Shown here in pieces: positions 26,842-35,859 of a stretch of DNA of 64,000 nt. The stretch covers positions 1-64,000 of the forward strand of contig NZ_JABETK010000004.1 of assembly GCF_013240295.1 (NCBI RefSeq). Reading direction: 5' to 3'. The stretch comes from Neoaquamicrobium sediminum (GTDB taxonomy: Bacteria > Pseudomonadota > Alphaproteobacteria > Rhizobiales > Rhizobiaceae). Numbering within the stretch: the first letter of the stretch is position 1; each line of letters starts with the position of its first letter. Below the pieces are notes generated by a model. That model saw only the letters and a list, made by a program, of their open reading frames with translations, was not told the origin of the DNA and did not search any database. The translations under genes and the position numbers were made by a program.

Positions 26842-28142
26842 CTAGTCTTGAAACGGGTCCGTAACAAGTATCGTATCCTCGCGCTCGGGGCTGGTCGACA
26901 GCAGCGCCACCGGCGCGCCGATCAGTTCCTCGATGTAGCGCACATATTTTACGGCCTGTGCTGGCAGGTCGTTCCAGCTCCGCGCGCCGGCCGTCGTTCC
27001 TTCCAGCCCTCGAGCGTCTCGTAGATCGGCTCGACGCGCGCCTGCGCGCCCTGGCTTGCCGGCAGGTAGTCGATCGTCTCGCCATCGAGCCGATAACCGG
27101 TGCAGACCCTGATTTCGTCCAGTCCGTCCAGCACGTCGAGCTTGGTCAGCGCGATGCCGTCGATGCCGTTGACGGCGACGGCCTGGCGCACCAGGACGGC
27201 GTCGAACCAGCCACAGCGGCGCTTGCGCCCCGTCACCGTGCCGAACTCGTGGCCGCGCGTGCCAAGGAACTCGCCAACCTCGTTATCCTGCTCGGTCGGA
27301 AACGGCCCTTCGCCGACGCGCGTCGTATACGCTTTGGTGATGCCCAGAACATATCCGATCGCGCCCGGACCGACACCGGAACCGGTCGCGGCCTGTCCGG
27401 CGATCGTGTTCGACGAGGTGACGAACGGATAGGTGCCCTGGTCAATGTCGAGAAGCGTACCCTGCGCACCCTCGAACAGTATTCGCTCGCCAGCCCGGCG
27501 CGCGTCGTCGTCGAGGATTTTCCACACGCGATCCATGTAGGGCAGCACCTGATCGGCCACCGAGGTCAGTTCCTGCATGATGGTTTCATGTGCGACCTCG
27601 CCATGGCCCAGTCCGCGCCGCAGGGCGTTGTGGTGGGTCAAGAGCCTGTCGACCTTGGTCGGCAGCGTTTCCATGTCCGCGAGATCCATGACCCTGATTG
27701 CCCTGCGCCCGACCTTGTCCTCATAGGCAGGGCCAATGCCGCGCCGTGTGGTTCCTATCTTGGTGCCGGAATTCGAGGCAGCATCCTCGCGGAACCCGTC
27801 AAGTTCACGATGAAGCGACAGGATAAGAGCGGTGTTTTCGGCTATTTTCAGGCGATCCGGGCCGATATCGACCCCAAGTTCGCGGATTCGCGACAATTCG
27901 GCCACAAACGCGTGCGGATCGAAGACGACGCCGTTGCCGATCACCGACAGCTTGCCCTCGCGTACGACGCCGGAAGGCAGCAGCGACAGCTTGTAGACCT
28001 TGCCGTCGACCACCAGCGTGTGGCCGGCATTGTGTCCGCCCTGGAAGCGCACGACCACGTCGGCGCGCTGAGACAGCCAGTCGACGATCTTGCCCTTGCC
28101 TTCGTCGCCCCACTGCGAACCGACGACCACCACATTGGCCAT
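26842..28142 (-). CDS. purA: Adenylosuccinate synthetase, frameshift near 26999
   Basis: GTP-dependent enzyme for the first committed step of AMP synthesis from IMP. The N-terminus VVVGSQWGDEGKGKIVDWLS and GGHNAGHTLVV are diagnostic; the IMP-binding TTRRGIGPAYEDKV and the GTP-loop GRKRRCGWFDAV follow. The sequence runs out of frame after ETLEGWKE, giving a premature stop. One more G at about 26999 (AAGGAACG to AAGGGAACG) restores SWNDLPAQAVKYVRYIEELI and an end at DPFQD, with a total of 433 residues, matching family length. Because PurA is needed for growth without adenine, the break is most likely a sequence error. Confidence 0.93.
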
Positions 28143-28349
28143 GGAAACTTCCCTTCTGATGAGGCCGGGCGGCCCTGCCCGGCAAAATGACAGGCCTCTA
28201 TAACGTCAAGTCTTTCGATACGCGACCCCCACTTGCCGCGTTCGCTCACGACTTTGCCGCGATTTATCCGTCCTTGGCACATTGCGCCCGCGGGCACGGG
28301 CGGCTAGGCGGGGTCCCAGTTCAGCATTCTGCTCCGGCCGGCCGCATCC

Positions 28350-29246
28350 ATGTTCCGCAATGCCTATCTGCTCCTCATCCTGACCACCCTGTTCTGGGGC
28401 GGCAACGCGATTGCGGGAAAGCTGGCCGTCGGTCACATATCCCCGATGTTGCTTACGACACTGCGCTGGGCGCTAGCCGTGCTTGTCATCGCAGCGATAG
28501 GACTGCCGCAGCTTCGCCGCGACTGGTCCGTGGTAAAACGTAATCTGCCGCTTCTCTTTCTGCTAGGCACGGCGGGCTTCACCATGTTCAACGCGGCGAT
28601 GTATTCGGCGCTCACCTTCACCACTGCAATCAACGTGTCGATCGAGCAGGCCGGCATGCCGATGTTCATCTTCCTCGCCAACTTCCTGCTTTACCGAATG
28701 GGCGTCTCGCCTGGCCAGATCGTCGGCTTTACCCTGTCCCTGGTGGGGGTGGCGCTGACAGCGAGCCACGGCGACCTGACGAGGCTGGCCGAACTCGACG
28801 TCAATTTCGGCGATGCGCTGATGCTCGCGGCGATCGTGCTTTACGGCGGCTACACCGTGGCGTTGCGGTACAAGCCGGCGATCCACTGGAAGAGCCTCAT
28901 GCTCGTCATGTGCTTCGCCGCCTTCCTGTCCTCGATCCCGTTCGCGGCGTGGGAAATCACGACCGAGCGGGTAACCTGGCCGGACACCGGCGGATGGATG
29001 ATCGTGGTCTACACAGCCATCCTGCCCTCCATCGCCTCGCAGGCCTTCTACATGCGCGGCGTCGAACTGATCGGCGCCAACCGCGCGGGTCTGTTCATCA
29101 ATCTGGTGCCGATCTTCGGCACGCTTCTGTCGATCCTGATTCTTGGCGAAGCCTTCCATCTCTACCATGCGATCGCGCTGGTGATGGTGCTGGGCGGCAT
29201 CTGGCTGGCCGAACAGAGCGGCAGGAAACGGGCCGCCGGTTCCTGA
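28350..29246 (+). CDS. EamA/DMT-family transporter
   Basis: 298 residues with about ten membrane helices in two EamA repeats, beginning AYLLLILTTLFWGGNAIAGK. The second repeat ends FGTLLSILILGEAFHLYHAI. The family moves metabolites (amino acids, purines, sugars) out of the cell; the substrate is unknown. It faces the purA promoter region, with about 200 bases between the two starts. Confidence 0.88.
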   Translation: MFRNAYLLLILTTLFWGGNAIAGKLAVGHISPMLLTTLRWALAVLVIAAIGLPQLRRDWSVVKRNLPLLFLLGTAGFTMFNAAMYSALTFTTAINVSIEQAGMPMFIFLANFLLYRMGVSPGQIVGFTLSLVGVALTASHGDLTRLAELDVNFGDALMLAAIVLYGGYTVALRYKPAIHWKSLMLVMCFAAFLSSIPFAAWEITTERVTWPDTGGWMIVVYTAILPSIASQAFYMRGVELIGANRAGLFINLVPIFGTLLSILILGEAFHLYHAIALVMVLGGIWLAEQSGRKRAAGS

Positions 29247-29250
29247 TCTA

Positions 29251-30867
29251 TCATCTGCCAGCCACACGTCTGGCCCAGCGTCTCACCGCTTCGCCGAAGC
29301 AGTCGTGCAGGGAATCGGTGGCAATCACGGACCCGTTGGCGAGCCTGCCCAGCAGCGAAAGGCCCTCCACCGGCTCGCCGTTTGCATCGATGATCCTTCC
29401 GTCCGGTCGGACCGATGCACCGAGCCCCTTGCCAAGCTGCGAGACAAACCCGTGCTCACGCAAACCGGCTATCAAGGGTGAAGACACTTTGGCGATGTTC
29501 GGCCCAGCGAGGACAGAATCCACCATCGCCGTTGCCACATCCGCCCCTCCGTTCTCGGCAATACGCCAGCCGCCATCGGCTAGTTCGATATCGGGATCGT
29601 CCACCCGACGTAGTGTCAGCTTTCCCGCGTCGATGAGAGCCAATAGCCTCGCGGTGGCCGCGGCCGGAGGCCCGTACGAGAACCGCTTCAGGCCATCGTC
29701 GAACGGTATCAGCGCTTCAGCGACCGCAGCGGTTTTAGGCGCCGGGTTGTAGGCGATGCGCAGATCGTTCTGCAGGTGCCGCCAGACCTGCCCGGTAACG
29801 TAGCCGACAGAGGGCTTAGCCTTGCCCAGCGCCATCGCGAGATAAAGCCTCATCGCCTCCGCCGGCTGCTCATCGTCCGGCACATCGGGGTCGTCCTCGG
29901 CGCCGTCGCGCAGCCAGGCAAGCACCGCGCCCTTGTCGTGTTCCGGCAGCCGTGCGCCGGCCATCGCCGCCAGAATGTCGAAAATCGGCTCCAGATCGCC
30001 GTCAGCCAGTTCCATCACGCTGGCAACCGCATCGCGGAAGGCAAGCCGCTCACGCTCCTCGACGATGTAGGGCTGATCTGCTGTCGCAGTTGCCGGCTTC
30101 GGCGCCGGCGGAATACCGTTAAGCGAAAAAGGCACCAGCTTTGCCGGTTCACGACCGCTGGCGATGTAGGTCAGTCGGCCATCACTTTCGGTCTCGAACC
30201 GCCCTCCCAAGCCCTCTGTCAGCACTCTCGTGACATCGATCATCGCAAGGCCGAAGCCACGGATCGCAACAGTCCTGCCTTGCCAATCCGTCGCCGCCAA
30301 CAGGGCCGCACTGGGATAGGCTTCGCACAATACCGCATCTGCCTCGCACACATGTTCGCGCCAGCGCTTTATCTGCCGGTCCTTCACCGGCTGATGGCCT
30401 GGGCACAGGAGCACCTCGTCGAACGGGCCGTGATCGATTCCCGCGTCCGTGCGCAGCAGCCAACCGGCCTTCCCCGGCTCGCAGGCTACTACGTGGTGAC
30501 CGATGACCTCCATCGGCAACCTTTCACGCAGGGCCGCAAATCGAGCCCGCAGATAAGCCCCGATCACCGCACGGGGCGGATAGTCATCAGGGCCATACGC
30601 TCCGTCCAGCCAGGCATCGAATGACTGGCCGTGCTTCGGCACAGGCAGGTCAATCGCGCGCAAGGGAATGTTGAGAAGGTTGAGCGGCGTCTGCTCCGGC
30701 GCATAATTGGGTCCGGCGCCCAGCGCCGCGTGCGTCTCAAACACTGTCACGGCGGCCGTGCGATCACGCATATGGTCCGCCAACGCCTCGACAGCCGCCA
30801 GCCCGCGCGGCCCGCCACCGACGATCGCGACACGCAGCGCCTGCGCTGAAATCTTGCCGGAATTCAC
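29251..30867 (-). CDS. FAD/NAD(P)-binding protein, flavin monooxygenase-like
   Basis: 538 residues. N-terminal nucleotide-binding fold RVAIVGGGPRGLAAVEALAD, then GAGPNYAPEQTPLNLLNIPL, features of the NAD_binding_9 family of FAD proteins. A later GRTVAIRGFGLAMIDVTRVL resembles a second Rossmann segment. The GTG at 30867 starts MNSGKISAQALRV; the 16 upstream residues look like untranslated terminator sequence. Substrate unknown; the C-terminal half resembles siderophore and amine oxygenases only loosely. Confidence 0.75.
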   Translation of the reverse strand: MNSGKISAQALRVAIVGGGPRGLAAVEALADHMRDRTAAVTVFETHAALGAGPNYAPEQTPLNLLNIPLRAIDLPVPKHGQSFDAWLDGAYGPDDYPPRAVIGAYLRARFAALRERLPMEVIGHHVVACEPGKAGWLLRTDAGIDHGPFDEVLLCPGHQPVKDRQIKRWREHVCEADAVLCEAYPSAALLAATDWQGRTVAIRGFGLAMIDVTRVLTEGLGGRFETESDGRLTYIASGREPAKLVPFSLNGIPPAPKPATATADQPYIVEERERLAFRDAVASVMELADGDLEPIFDILAAMAGARLPEHDKGAVLAWLRDGAEDDPDVPDDEQPAEAMRLYLAMALGKAKPSVGYVTGQVWRHLQNDLRIAYNPAPKTAAVAEALIPFDDGLKRFSYGPPAAATARLLALIDAGKLTLRRVDDPDIELADGGWRIAENGGADVATAMVDSVLAGPNIAKVSSPLIAGLREHGFVSQLGKGLGASVRPDGRIIDANGEPVEGLSLLGRLANGSVIATDSLHDCFGEAVRRWARRVAGR

Positions 30868-30884
30868 GACACCCCCAACATAAA

Positions 30885-30913
30885 GGAACGCCCGCGCTTT
30901 CGCACGAGCGTTC
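30885..30913 (-). terminator. Terminator after serA
   Basis: A 12-pair stem with a GAAA loop on the minus strand (GAACGC at 30913-30908 pairs with GCGTTC at 30891-30886, two G-T pairs inside), followed by CTTTATG. It is 41 bases past the serA stop and before the next gene. Confidence 0.75.
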
Positions 30914-30953
30914 AAGATAAGCCTTGGGAGGCTGGTTTGGTTCCTTTGGCGCC

Positions 30954-32552
30954 TTAAGCTGCCACGTCGAAATGCAGCGGCTTGGCCGACTCGATCTTGG
31001 GATCGGCGCGTAGCTCCGCCAGAACGTCCTGCGGGAACGGTGCGTCGAGATAGAGCAGCGCAATCGCGTCGCCGCCCGGTTTGTTGCGGCCAAGCTGGAA
31101 GTTGGCGATGTTGACGCCCTTCGAGCCGCAGATCGATCCCAGAAGACCGATTATCCCCGGTACGTCGGCATTGGTGGTGTAGAGCATGTGCTCGCCCACC
31201 TCGGCGTCGAGATTGATGCCCTTGATCTGGATGAAGCGCGGCTTGCCGTCCGAGAAGCAGGTGCCAGCGATCGTGCGCGTCTTGCTCTTGGTCTTGACCG
31301 TCAGCTTGATGTAGCCGTCGAACACGCCGGACTTGTCGCGCTTGACCTCCGACAGGATCACGCCCCGCTCCTTAGCCATGATCGGGGCCGAAACCATGTT
31401 CACGTCGGCAACCTGCGGACGGATCAGCCCGGCCAGCGTTGCAGACACCAGCGCGCGGGTATTCATTTCGGCCGTCAAGCCGTCGAACAGAATCTCGACC
31501 TCCTGGATCGGCTCTTCGGTCACCTGGCCGACGAATGCGCCAAGTACCTCGGCGAGCTTGATGAAGGGCTTCAACCGCGGCGCTTCCTCCGCCGTGATCG
31601 ACGGCATGTTGATCGCGTTGGAAACCGCGCCCTTAACGAGGTAGTCCGACATCTGCTCGGCAACCTGCAGGGCCACGTTTTCCTGCGCCTCGGAGGTCGA
31701 CGCGCCGAGATGCGGCGTACAGACCACGTTCTCCATGCCGAACAGCGGGCTGTCGGTGGCCGGCTCGGTCTCGAAGACGTCGATGCCGGCGCCCGCAACC
31801 TTGCCGCTTTTCAGCGCTTCGATCAGGTCTGCCTCGACGATCAGGCCGCCGCGCGCGCAGTTGATGATGCGCACACCGTCCTTCATCTTGGCGAAGGCCT
31901 CCTTGTTGATGATCCCGCGCGTGCGGTCGGTCATCGGCGTGTGCAGCGTGATGAAGTCCGACCGCGCGAAGATGTCTTCCAGCTCGACCTTTTCGACGCC
32001 CAGCTCGGATGCGCGACCTTCCGAAAGGAACGGGTCGTAGGCGATCACGTGCATCTTCAGGCCGACGCCACGCATGGCGACGATAGAGCCGATATTGCCG
32101 CAGCCGATCACGCCCAGCGTCTTGCCGGTGATCTCGACACCCATGAAGCGGTTCTTTTCCCACTTGCCGGCATGGGTCGACGCATTGGCCTCGGGAAGCT
32201 GCCGCGCCACCGCGAACATCAGCGCGATCGCGTGTTCGGCGGTCGTGATCGAATTGCCGAAAGGCGTGTTCATCACGATGATACCGCGACGCGATGCAGC
32301 CGGAATGTCGACATTGTCGACGCCGATACCGGCGCGGCCCACGACCTTGAGATTGGTCGCGGCCGCGATCAGCTTCTCGGTCACCTTGGTGGCGGAGCGG
32401 ATCGCAAGGCCGTCATACTGCCCGATCACCTCGAGCAGCTTTTCCTTGTCCTTGCCGAGATCCGGCAGGTAGTCGACCTCGACGCCACGGTCCTTGAATA
32501 TCTGGACCGCAGTCGGGGAGAGTTTGTCGGAAACGAGTACGCGGGGCGCCAT
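30954..32552 (-). CDS. serA: D-3-phosphoglycerate dehydrogenase
   Basis: 532 residues, the long type I form. It oxidises 3-phosphoglycerate in the first step of serine synthesis. Substrate loop GRAGIGVDNVDIPAASRRGI, NAD motif GVIGCGNIGSIVAMRG, catalytic His in CTPHLGASTSEAQ. An intervening regulatory domain follows, and a C-terminal ACT domain (about 455-532, VPGIIGLLGSICGSKGVNIA) gives serine feedback. The ATG at 32552 begins MAPRVLVSDKLSP, as in relatives. It follows serC by about 68 bases on the same strand. Confidence 0.96.
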   Translation of the reverse strand: MAPRVLVSDKLSPTAVQIFKDRGVEVDYLPDLGKDKEKLLEVIGQYDGLAIRSATKVTEKLIAAATNLKVVGRAGIGVDNVDIPAASRRGIIVMNTPFGNSITTAEHAIALMFAVARQLPEANASTHAGKWEKNRFMGVEITGKTLGVIGCGNIGSIVAMRGVGLKMHVIAYDPFLSEGRASELGVEKVELEDIFARSDFITLHTPMTDRTRGIINKEAFAKMKDGVRIINCARGGLIVEADLIEALKSGKVAGAGIDVFETEPATDSPLFGMENVVCTPHLGASTSEAQENVALQVAEQMSDYLVKGAVSNAINMPSITAEEAPRLKPFIKLAEVLGAFVGQVTEEPIQEVEILFDGLTAEMNTRALVSATLAGLIRPQVADVNMVSAPIMAKERGVILSEVKRDKSGVFDGYIKLTVKTKSKTRTIAGTCFSDGKPRFIQIKGINLDAEVGEHMLYTTNADVPGIIGLLGSICGSKGVNIANFQLGRNKPGGDAIALLYLDAPFPQDVLAELRADPKIESAKPLHFDVAA

Positions 32553-32590
32553 GATGGCCTCCTTCGTCATGTCTTGGAAAACGGGAATGG

Positions 32591-32611
32591 AAGGCCGCTT
32601 GGCGCGGCCTT
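32591..32611 (-). other. Hairpin between serC and serA
   Basis: AAGGCCGC (32591-32598) pairs with GCGGCCTT (32604-32611) around a 5-base loop, 10 bases after the serC stop and 39 bases before the serA start. No T-run follows on the minus strand, so it is more likely an mRNA-stabilising or partial attenuating hairpin than a full terminator. Confidence 0.5.
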
Positions 32612-32620
32612 TGAATGGCG

Positions 32621-33795
32621 TCAGGCAGCCGCCTTGAGCGCAGCCTTCTGGGTCGTGAAAGCCCAGTCGAGCCATGGCATCAGCCGCTCGAGATCAGTTG
32701 TCTCGACGGTCGCCCCGGCCCAGATGCGCAGTCCGGGAGGCGCGTCCCGATAATGGCCGATGTCATAGGCGACACCTTCCTTGTCGAGCAGCGACACCAT
32801 GCTCTTGGCAAACGCAGCCTGCGCTTCCTTGTCGAGGGCGACAATGTCTGGATCGACGATGGACAGGCACACCGAGGTGTTGGAGCGCGTTGACGGCTCG
32901 ACGGCCAGATGGCCTAGCCAGGGGCTCTTTGCGACAAAGGCGTCGATGACCGCGAAATTGGCGTCGGCCCGCTGCACGAGCCCATCAAGCCCGCCGACGG
33001 AGACAGCCCATTCGAGCGCGTCGATATAGTCTTCGACGCACAGCATCGACGGCGTGTTGATGGTCTCGCCCTTGAAGATGCCTTCGATCAGCTTGCCGCC
33101 CTTGGTGAGCCGGAAGATCTTCGGCAGCGGCCATGCCGGCGTATAGCTTTCCAGCCGCTCGACGGCGCGCGGGCTGAGGATCAGCATCCCGTGCGCGGCT
33201 TCGCCGCCCAGCACCTTCTGCCAGGAGAAGGTCACCACATCGAGCTTCGAGAAGTCGAGCGGCTGGGCAAAGGCGGCCGAGGTGGCATCGCAGATCGTCA
33301 GGCCCTCGTGGTCCGCCGGGATGAAATCCGCATTCGGCACGCGCACGCCGGACGTCGTTCCGTTCCAGGTGAAGACCACGTCGCGGGAGAAGTCGATCTG
33401 GTCGAGATCGGGCAGTTCGCCGTAGCTAGCCTCGATCTTGCGGGCGTCGGCGAGCTTGAGCTGTTTGACCACGTCGGTCACCCAGCCGGAGCCGAACGAT
33501 TCCAGGCGACCATGTCGACGCCGCGCTCGCCGAGCAGCGACCAGAGCGCCATTTCGACGGCGCCCGTGTCGGAAGCCGGCACGATGCCGATACGCCAGTC
33601 GGCCGGCACGCGCAGAACGTCGCGGGTGAGTTCGATCGCCCGTTCGAGCCTCGCCTTGCCGATCTTGGCCCGATGCGACCGTCCGAGCGGCGCATCGGCG
33701 AGTGCTTCAAGCGTCCAGCCAGGGCGCTTGGTGCAGGGTCCGGAAGAAAAATTGGGATTGGCCGGACGCACGTCCGGCTTGGCAAATGTCGTCAT
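32621..33795 (-). CDS. serC: Phosphoserine transaminase, frameshift near 33502
   Basis: PLP-dependent aminotransferase converting 3-phosphohydroxypyruvate to phosphoserine. N-terminus MTTFAKPDVRPANPNFSSGP; the PLP lysine is in DVVTFSWQKVLGGEAAHGM. The frame breaks near 33502: TGGAATCG should be TGGGAATCG, which gives MVAWESFGSGWVTDV and a 391-residue protein, the size of alphaproteobacterial SerC. It is transcribed with serA, and the leader carries a serC RNA motif candidate. The break is at a GG(G) run, as in several other genes here. Confidence 0.92.
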
Positions 33796-33796
33796 T

Positions 33797-33848
33797 GTGG
33801 TTCTACCCTTTCAGATAGCACGCCCCTCGTTGGGGAGGGGTGGCCCAC
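33797..33848 (-). ncRNA. Candidate serC RNA motif in the serC leader
   Basis: Two hairpins lie directly before the serC ATG on the minus strand: CCCCTC/GAGGGG (33840-33835 with 33828-33823) and CTATC/GGTAG (33818-33814 with 33807-33803, loop TGAAAG), the last ending 7 bases from the start codon. A conserved serC leader motif with hairpins close to the start is known in alphaproteobacteria; I cannot align it here, so the identification is tentative. It would control serC translation or early termination. Confidence 0.5.
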
Positions 33849-33853
33849 GGACG

Positions 33854-33882
33854 GCGATATGCCTTCAGGCTTGCGGCGTCAA
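33854..33882 (-). promoter_or_regulatory. serC promoter
   Basis: On the minus strand, TTGACG (33882-33877) and TATCGC (33859-33854) are spaced 17 bases apart, a good vegetative -35 with a weaker -10. A start near 33847 would give a leader of about 52 bases holding the two hairpins before serC. Confidence 0.55.
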
Positions 33883-33941
33883 GAGCAAAATAAACGTCGC
33901 AGTCGAGCTACCCACTTCGTGCTCGCGGGTCGGCAAAACGC

Positions 33942-33965
33942 AAAACGGCGGGCCGGAGCCCGCCG
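33942..33965 (-). terminator. Terminator after the first porin-like gene
   Basis: CGGCGGGC (33946-33953) pairs with GCCCGCCG (33958-33965) around a 4-base loop, and the minus strand continues with TTTT. It lies 25 bases after the stop at 33990. Confidence 0.8.
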
Positions 33966-33989
33966 CGGTTGCCTGAGATGAGCGGCTCA

Positions 33990-34688
33990 CTACCAGAGAT
34001 CGTAGCGCAAGCCAACCTTGATCTGGTGCTGCTTGACGCCTTCCGCAATCGTGAAGGTGTCGGTGTCGAGATATTCCATCCCCGCCGTGTGCAGGAACTG
34101 GTATCCGACATCGATGGAGGCGTTCTGAGAAACCTTGTAGCTCGCGCCTGCCATCAACGCATAGGCAAAGTTCGTTTGCCTGTCCGACCATTCGTCGAAG
34201 ACGCCGAGCGTCGGCGAATCGATGTTCACATGATGCTTCGAGTAGGTCGCGCCGACGCCGGCGCCGACATAGGGCGTCACGCCCATCACGGTCGCGATGT
34301 CCCAATAGCCGTTCACGAGACCGCTCCAGGCCGTGTGGGATGCTTCGCCGAAATCAAAGCCGTCATCGTAGCGGTAGCGGTCACTGCCGAGATAGGCCAG
34401 CGTCGCGTCAACGCGGAAATTGTCGGTCAGGTGATAACCCACACCGACGCCGCCACCGAAACGGCGGTTCGAGGTGGTTTCGCCCAACAATTCGAAGTCG
34501 TAGACCGGATCGCCTAAATTGTAGCTGACGTCGCCGCGCAGATACCAGCCCGAGCCGATCTCGACGGGCACCCATTCCGGCGCCTGCTCGATGATGATCG
34601 GCGGATCGTAGTCGGCAGCAAGACCCTGCGCGGCCGGAAGTACGGCAAAGGCGGCGCAGGTGGCGATGAGGCGTTTTCTGATGCTCAT
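33990..34688 (-). CDS. Outer-membrane beta-barrel protein (Omp25/31-like)
   Basis: 232 residues. Signal peptide MSIRKRLIATCAAFAVLPAA with cleavage near GLAAD, then alternating strands typical of the 8-stranded barrels (GWYLRGDVSYNLGD, FGGGVGVGYHLTDNFRVDAT, VTPYVGAGVGATYSKHHV). The last residue pattern (KVGLRYDLW) has the C-terminal aromatic for barrel assembly. Paralogue of the next gene, with its own terminator. Confidence 0.88.
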   Translation of the reverse strand: MSIRKRLIATCAAFAVLPAAQGLAADYDPPIIIEQAPEWVPVEIGSGWYLRGDVSYNLGDPVYDFELLGETTSNRRFGGGVGVGYHLTDNFRVDATLAYLGSDRYRYDDGFDFGEASHTAWSGLVNGYWDIATVMGVTPYVGAGVGATYSKHHVNIDSPTLGVFDEWSDRQTNFAYALMAGASYKVSQNASIDVGYQFLHTAGMEYLDTDTFTIAEGVKQHQIKVGLRYDLW

Positions 34689-34822
34689 GAATCACACTCC
34701 ACAGGGCGCGGCCCCCGCTGCGGCCGCTGGTGTCGTCATGAGCATTCTTAACCATCTTGGTTAAGCCACGGTTAAGGATAACAGAGAGTTAGCGCGCGGG
34801 TTGGCCGAAAACTGCGACAAAG

Positions 34823-34849
34823 AAAAAGCCCGGCGGAACCGGGCTTTTT
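34823..34849 (-). terminator. Terminator after the second porin-like gene
   Basis: AAAAAGCCCGG (34823-34833) pairs with CCGGGCTTTTT (34839-34849) around CGGAA. It is 24 bases after the stop at 34873; U-runs on both strands let it work in either direction. Confidence 0.9.
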
Positions 34850-34872
34850 CGTTGGTCTGGCTTGCTCGAATT

Positions 34873-35670
34873 CTAGTTGAGCGCGTAGCGCACGCCGAGC
34901 TTGAAGTCGTGCGAGGTGATGTCGCGGAAGTGCATCGGGTTGTCGATCAGGTTCTGCCCGTCATAGGTGACGATATCGCCCGTCCGTCCGTCACCCAGAT
35001 TGACGAAGCTGTAGCCGAGATCGATGGTCATGCGGTCGGTGGCCTTGAAGCCGACACCTGCATGCAGGGCCCAGGCGAAGTTCCACTTCGAAGCCGCGTC
35101 GGCATAAGCGAGCGTCGGCGCACCGGACGGGTCGATGCCGGCATCGCGGAACGAATGAATGGTGACGCGGCTGGCACCGACACCGGCGCCGACATAGGGC
35201 ACGAAGCCGCCGAAATCGCCGAGATCGGCATAGGCGTTGGCCATCAGCAGCCATTCCGACTTCTTGCCGGTGTAGTTGTTGAAGCGGTTGTTGCCGTCAT
35301 CGTCAACCCAGGTGTCGAGGCCATGGAAGCCGACCTCACCGCGATATTCGACCATACCATCAAGGCGCAGATAGTCGTTGATCTGGTAACCCGCGCCGAC
35401 GCCGAAGGTCGGGCCGGACTCGAAGTTCTTGTCGACGACCGCGAAGTTGTTGTCCGGTCCCATATCGTCGAACAGCACGTTGTAGAGGCTTTTGACGCGC
35501 TGGTTGGACATGCCGAGATGGCCGCGCAGATACCACCCACCATAAACCGGTACCGGCTCCGGCTCGTAGGTGATGACCGGTGGCTCGTAGAGATCAGCAG
35601 CAGCGGCAGGCAGTGCCGTGGTGACCAGCAATGCGGCTCCTGCCGCGGCAGGCATAAGGTATTTCAGCAT
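34873..35670 (-). CDS. Outer-membrane beta-barrel protein (Omp25/31-like)
   Basis: 265 residues. Signal peptide MLKYLMPAAAGAALLVTTAL with cleavage near AAAADL, then barrel strands GGWYLRGHLGMSNQRVKSLY, FGVGAGYQINDYLRLDGMVE and VPYVGAGVGASRVTIHSF, ending KLGVRYALN. Shares the WYLRG and PYVGAGVGA motifs with its neighbour, so the two are tandem paralogues. Confidence 0.88.
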   Translation of the reverse strand: MLKYLMPAAAGAALLVTTALPAAAADLYEPPVITYEPEPVPVYGGWYLRGHLGMSNQRVKSLYNVLFDDMGPDNNFAVVDKNFESGPTFGVGAGYQINDYLRLDGMVEYRGEVGFHGLDTWVDDDGNNRFNNYTGKKSEWLLMANAYADLGDFGGFVPYVGAGVGASRVTIHSFRDAGIDPSGAPTLAYADAASKWNFAWALHAGVGFKATDRMTIDLGYSFVNLGDGRTGDIVTYDGQNLIDNPMHFRDITSHDFKLGVRYALN

Positions 35671-35810
35671 GAGGTCCGCCCTCCAGGATTCGGCAACGAC
35701 AGACGCGTAAGGCGTCGGCTAAGTCGAGATGGATAATGCAGGGTAAAGGTTAAGTGCTGATTAACCTTGAGGATTAACTACGTTCCGGCTAATTTCCAGC
35801 AGCAGATGCA

Positions 35811-35832
35811 AAAAGGCCCGCTCGCGCGGGCC
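35811..35832 (-). terminator. Terminator after glmM
   Basis: GGCCCG (35815-35820) pairs with CGGGCC (35827-35832) around a 6-base loop and the minus strand ends in TTTT. It is 28 bases past the glmM stop at 35860. Confidence 0.85.
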
Positions 35833-35859
35833 TCGAAAACTTCACGTATTGCCGATGAA

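Noticed and set aside
26744..27085. Overlapping reading frame across the purA end
   Set aside because: It is a shadow of purA; the real end of purA is in a different frame and explains the sequence.
32591..32611. Full terminator between serC and serA
   Set aside because: The hairpin is clear but no T-run follows on the coding strand, so serA is likely transcribed with serC.
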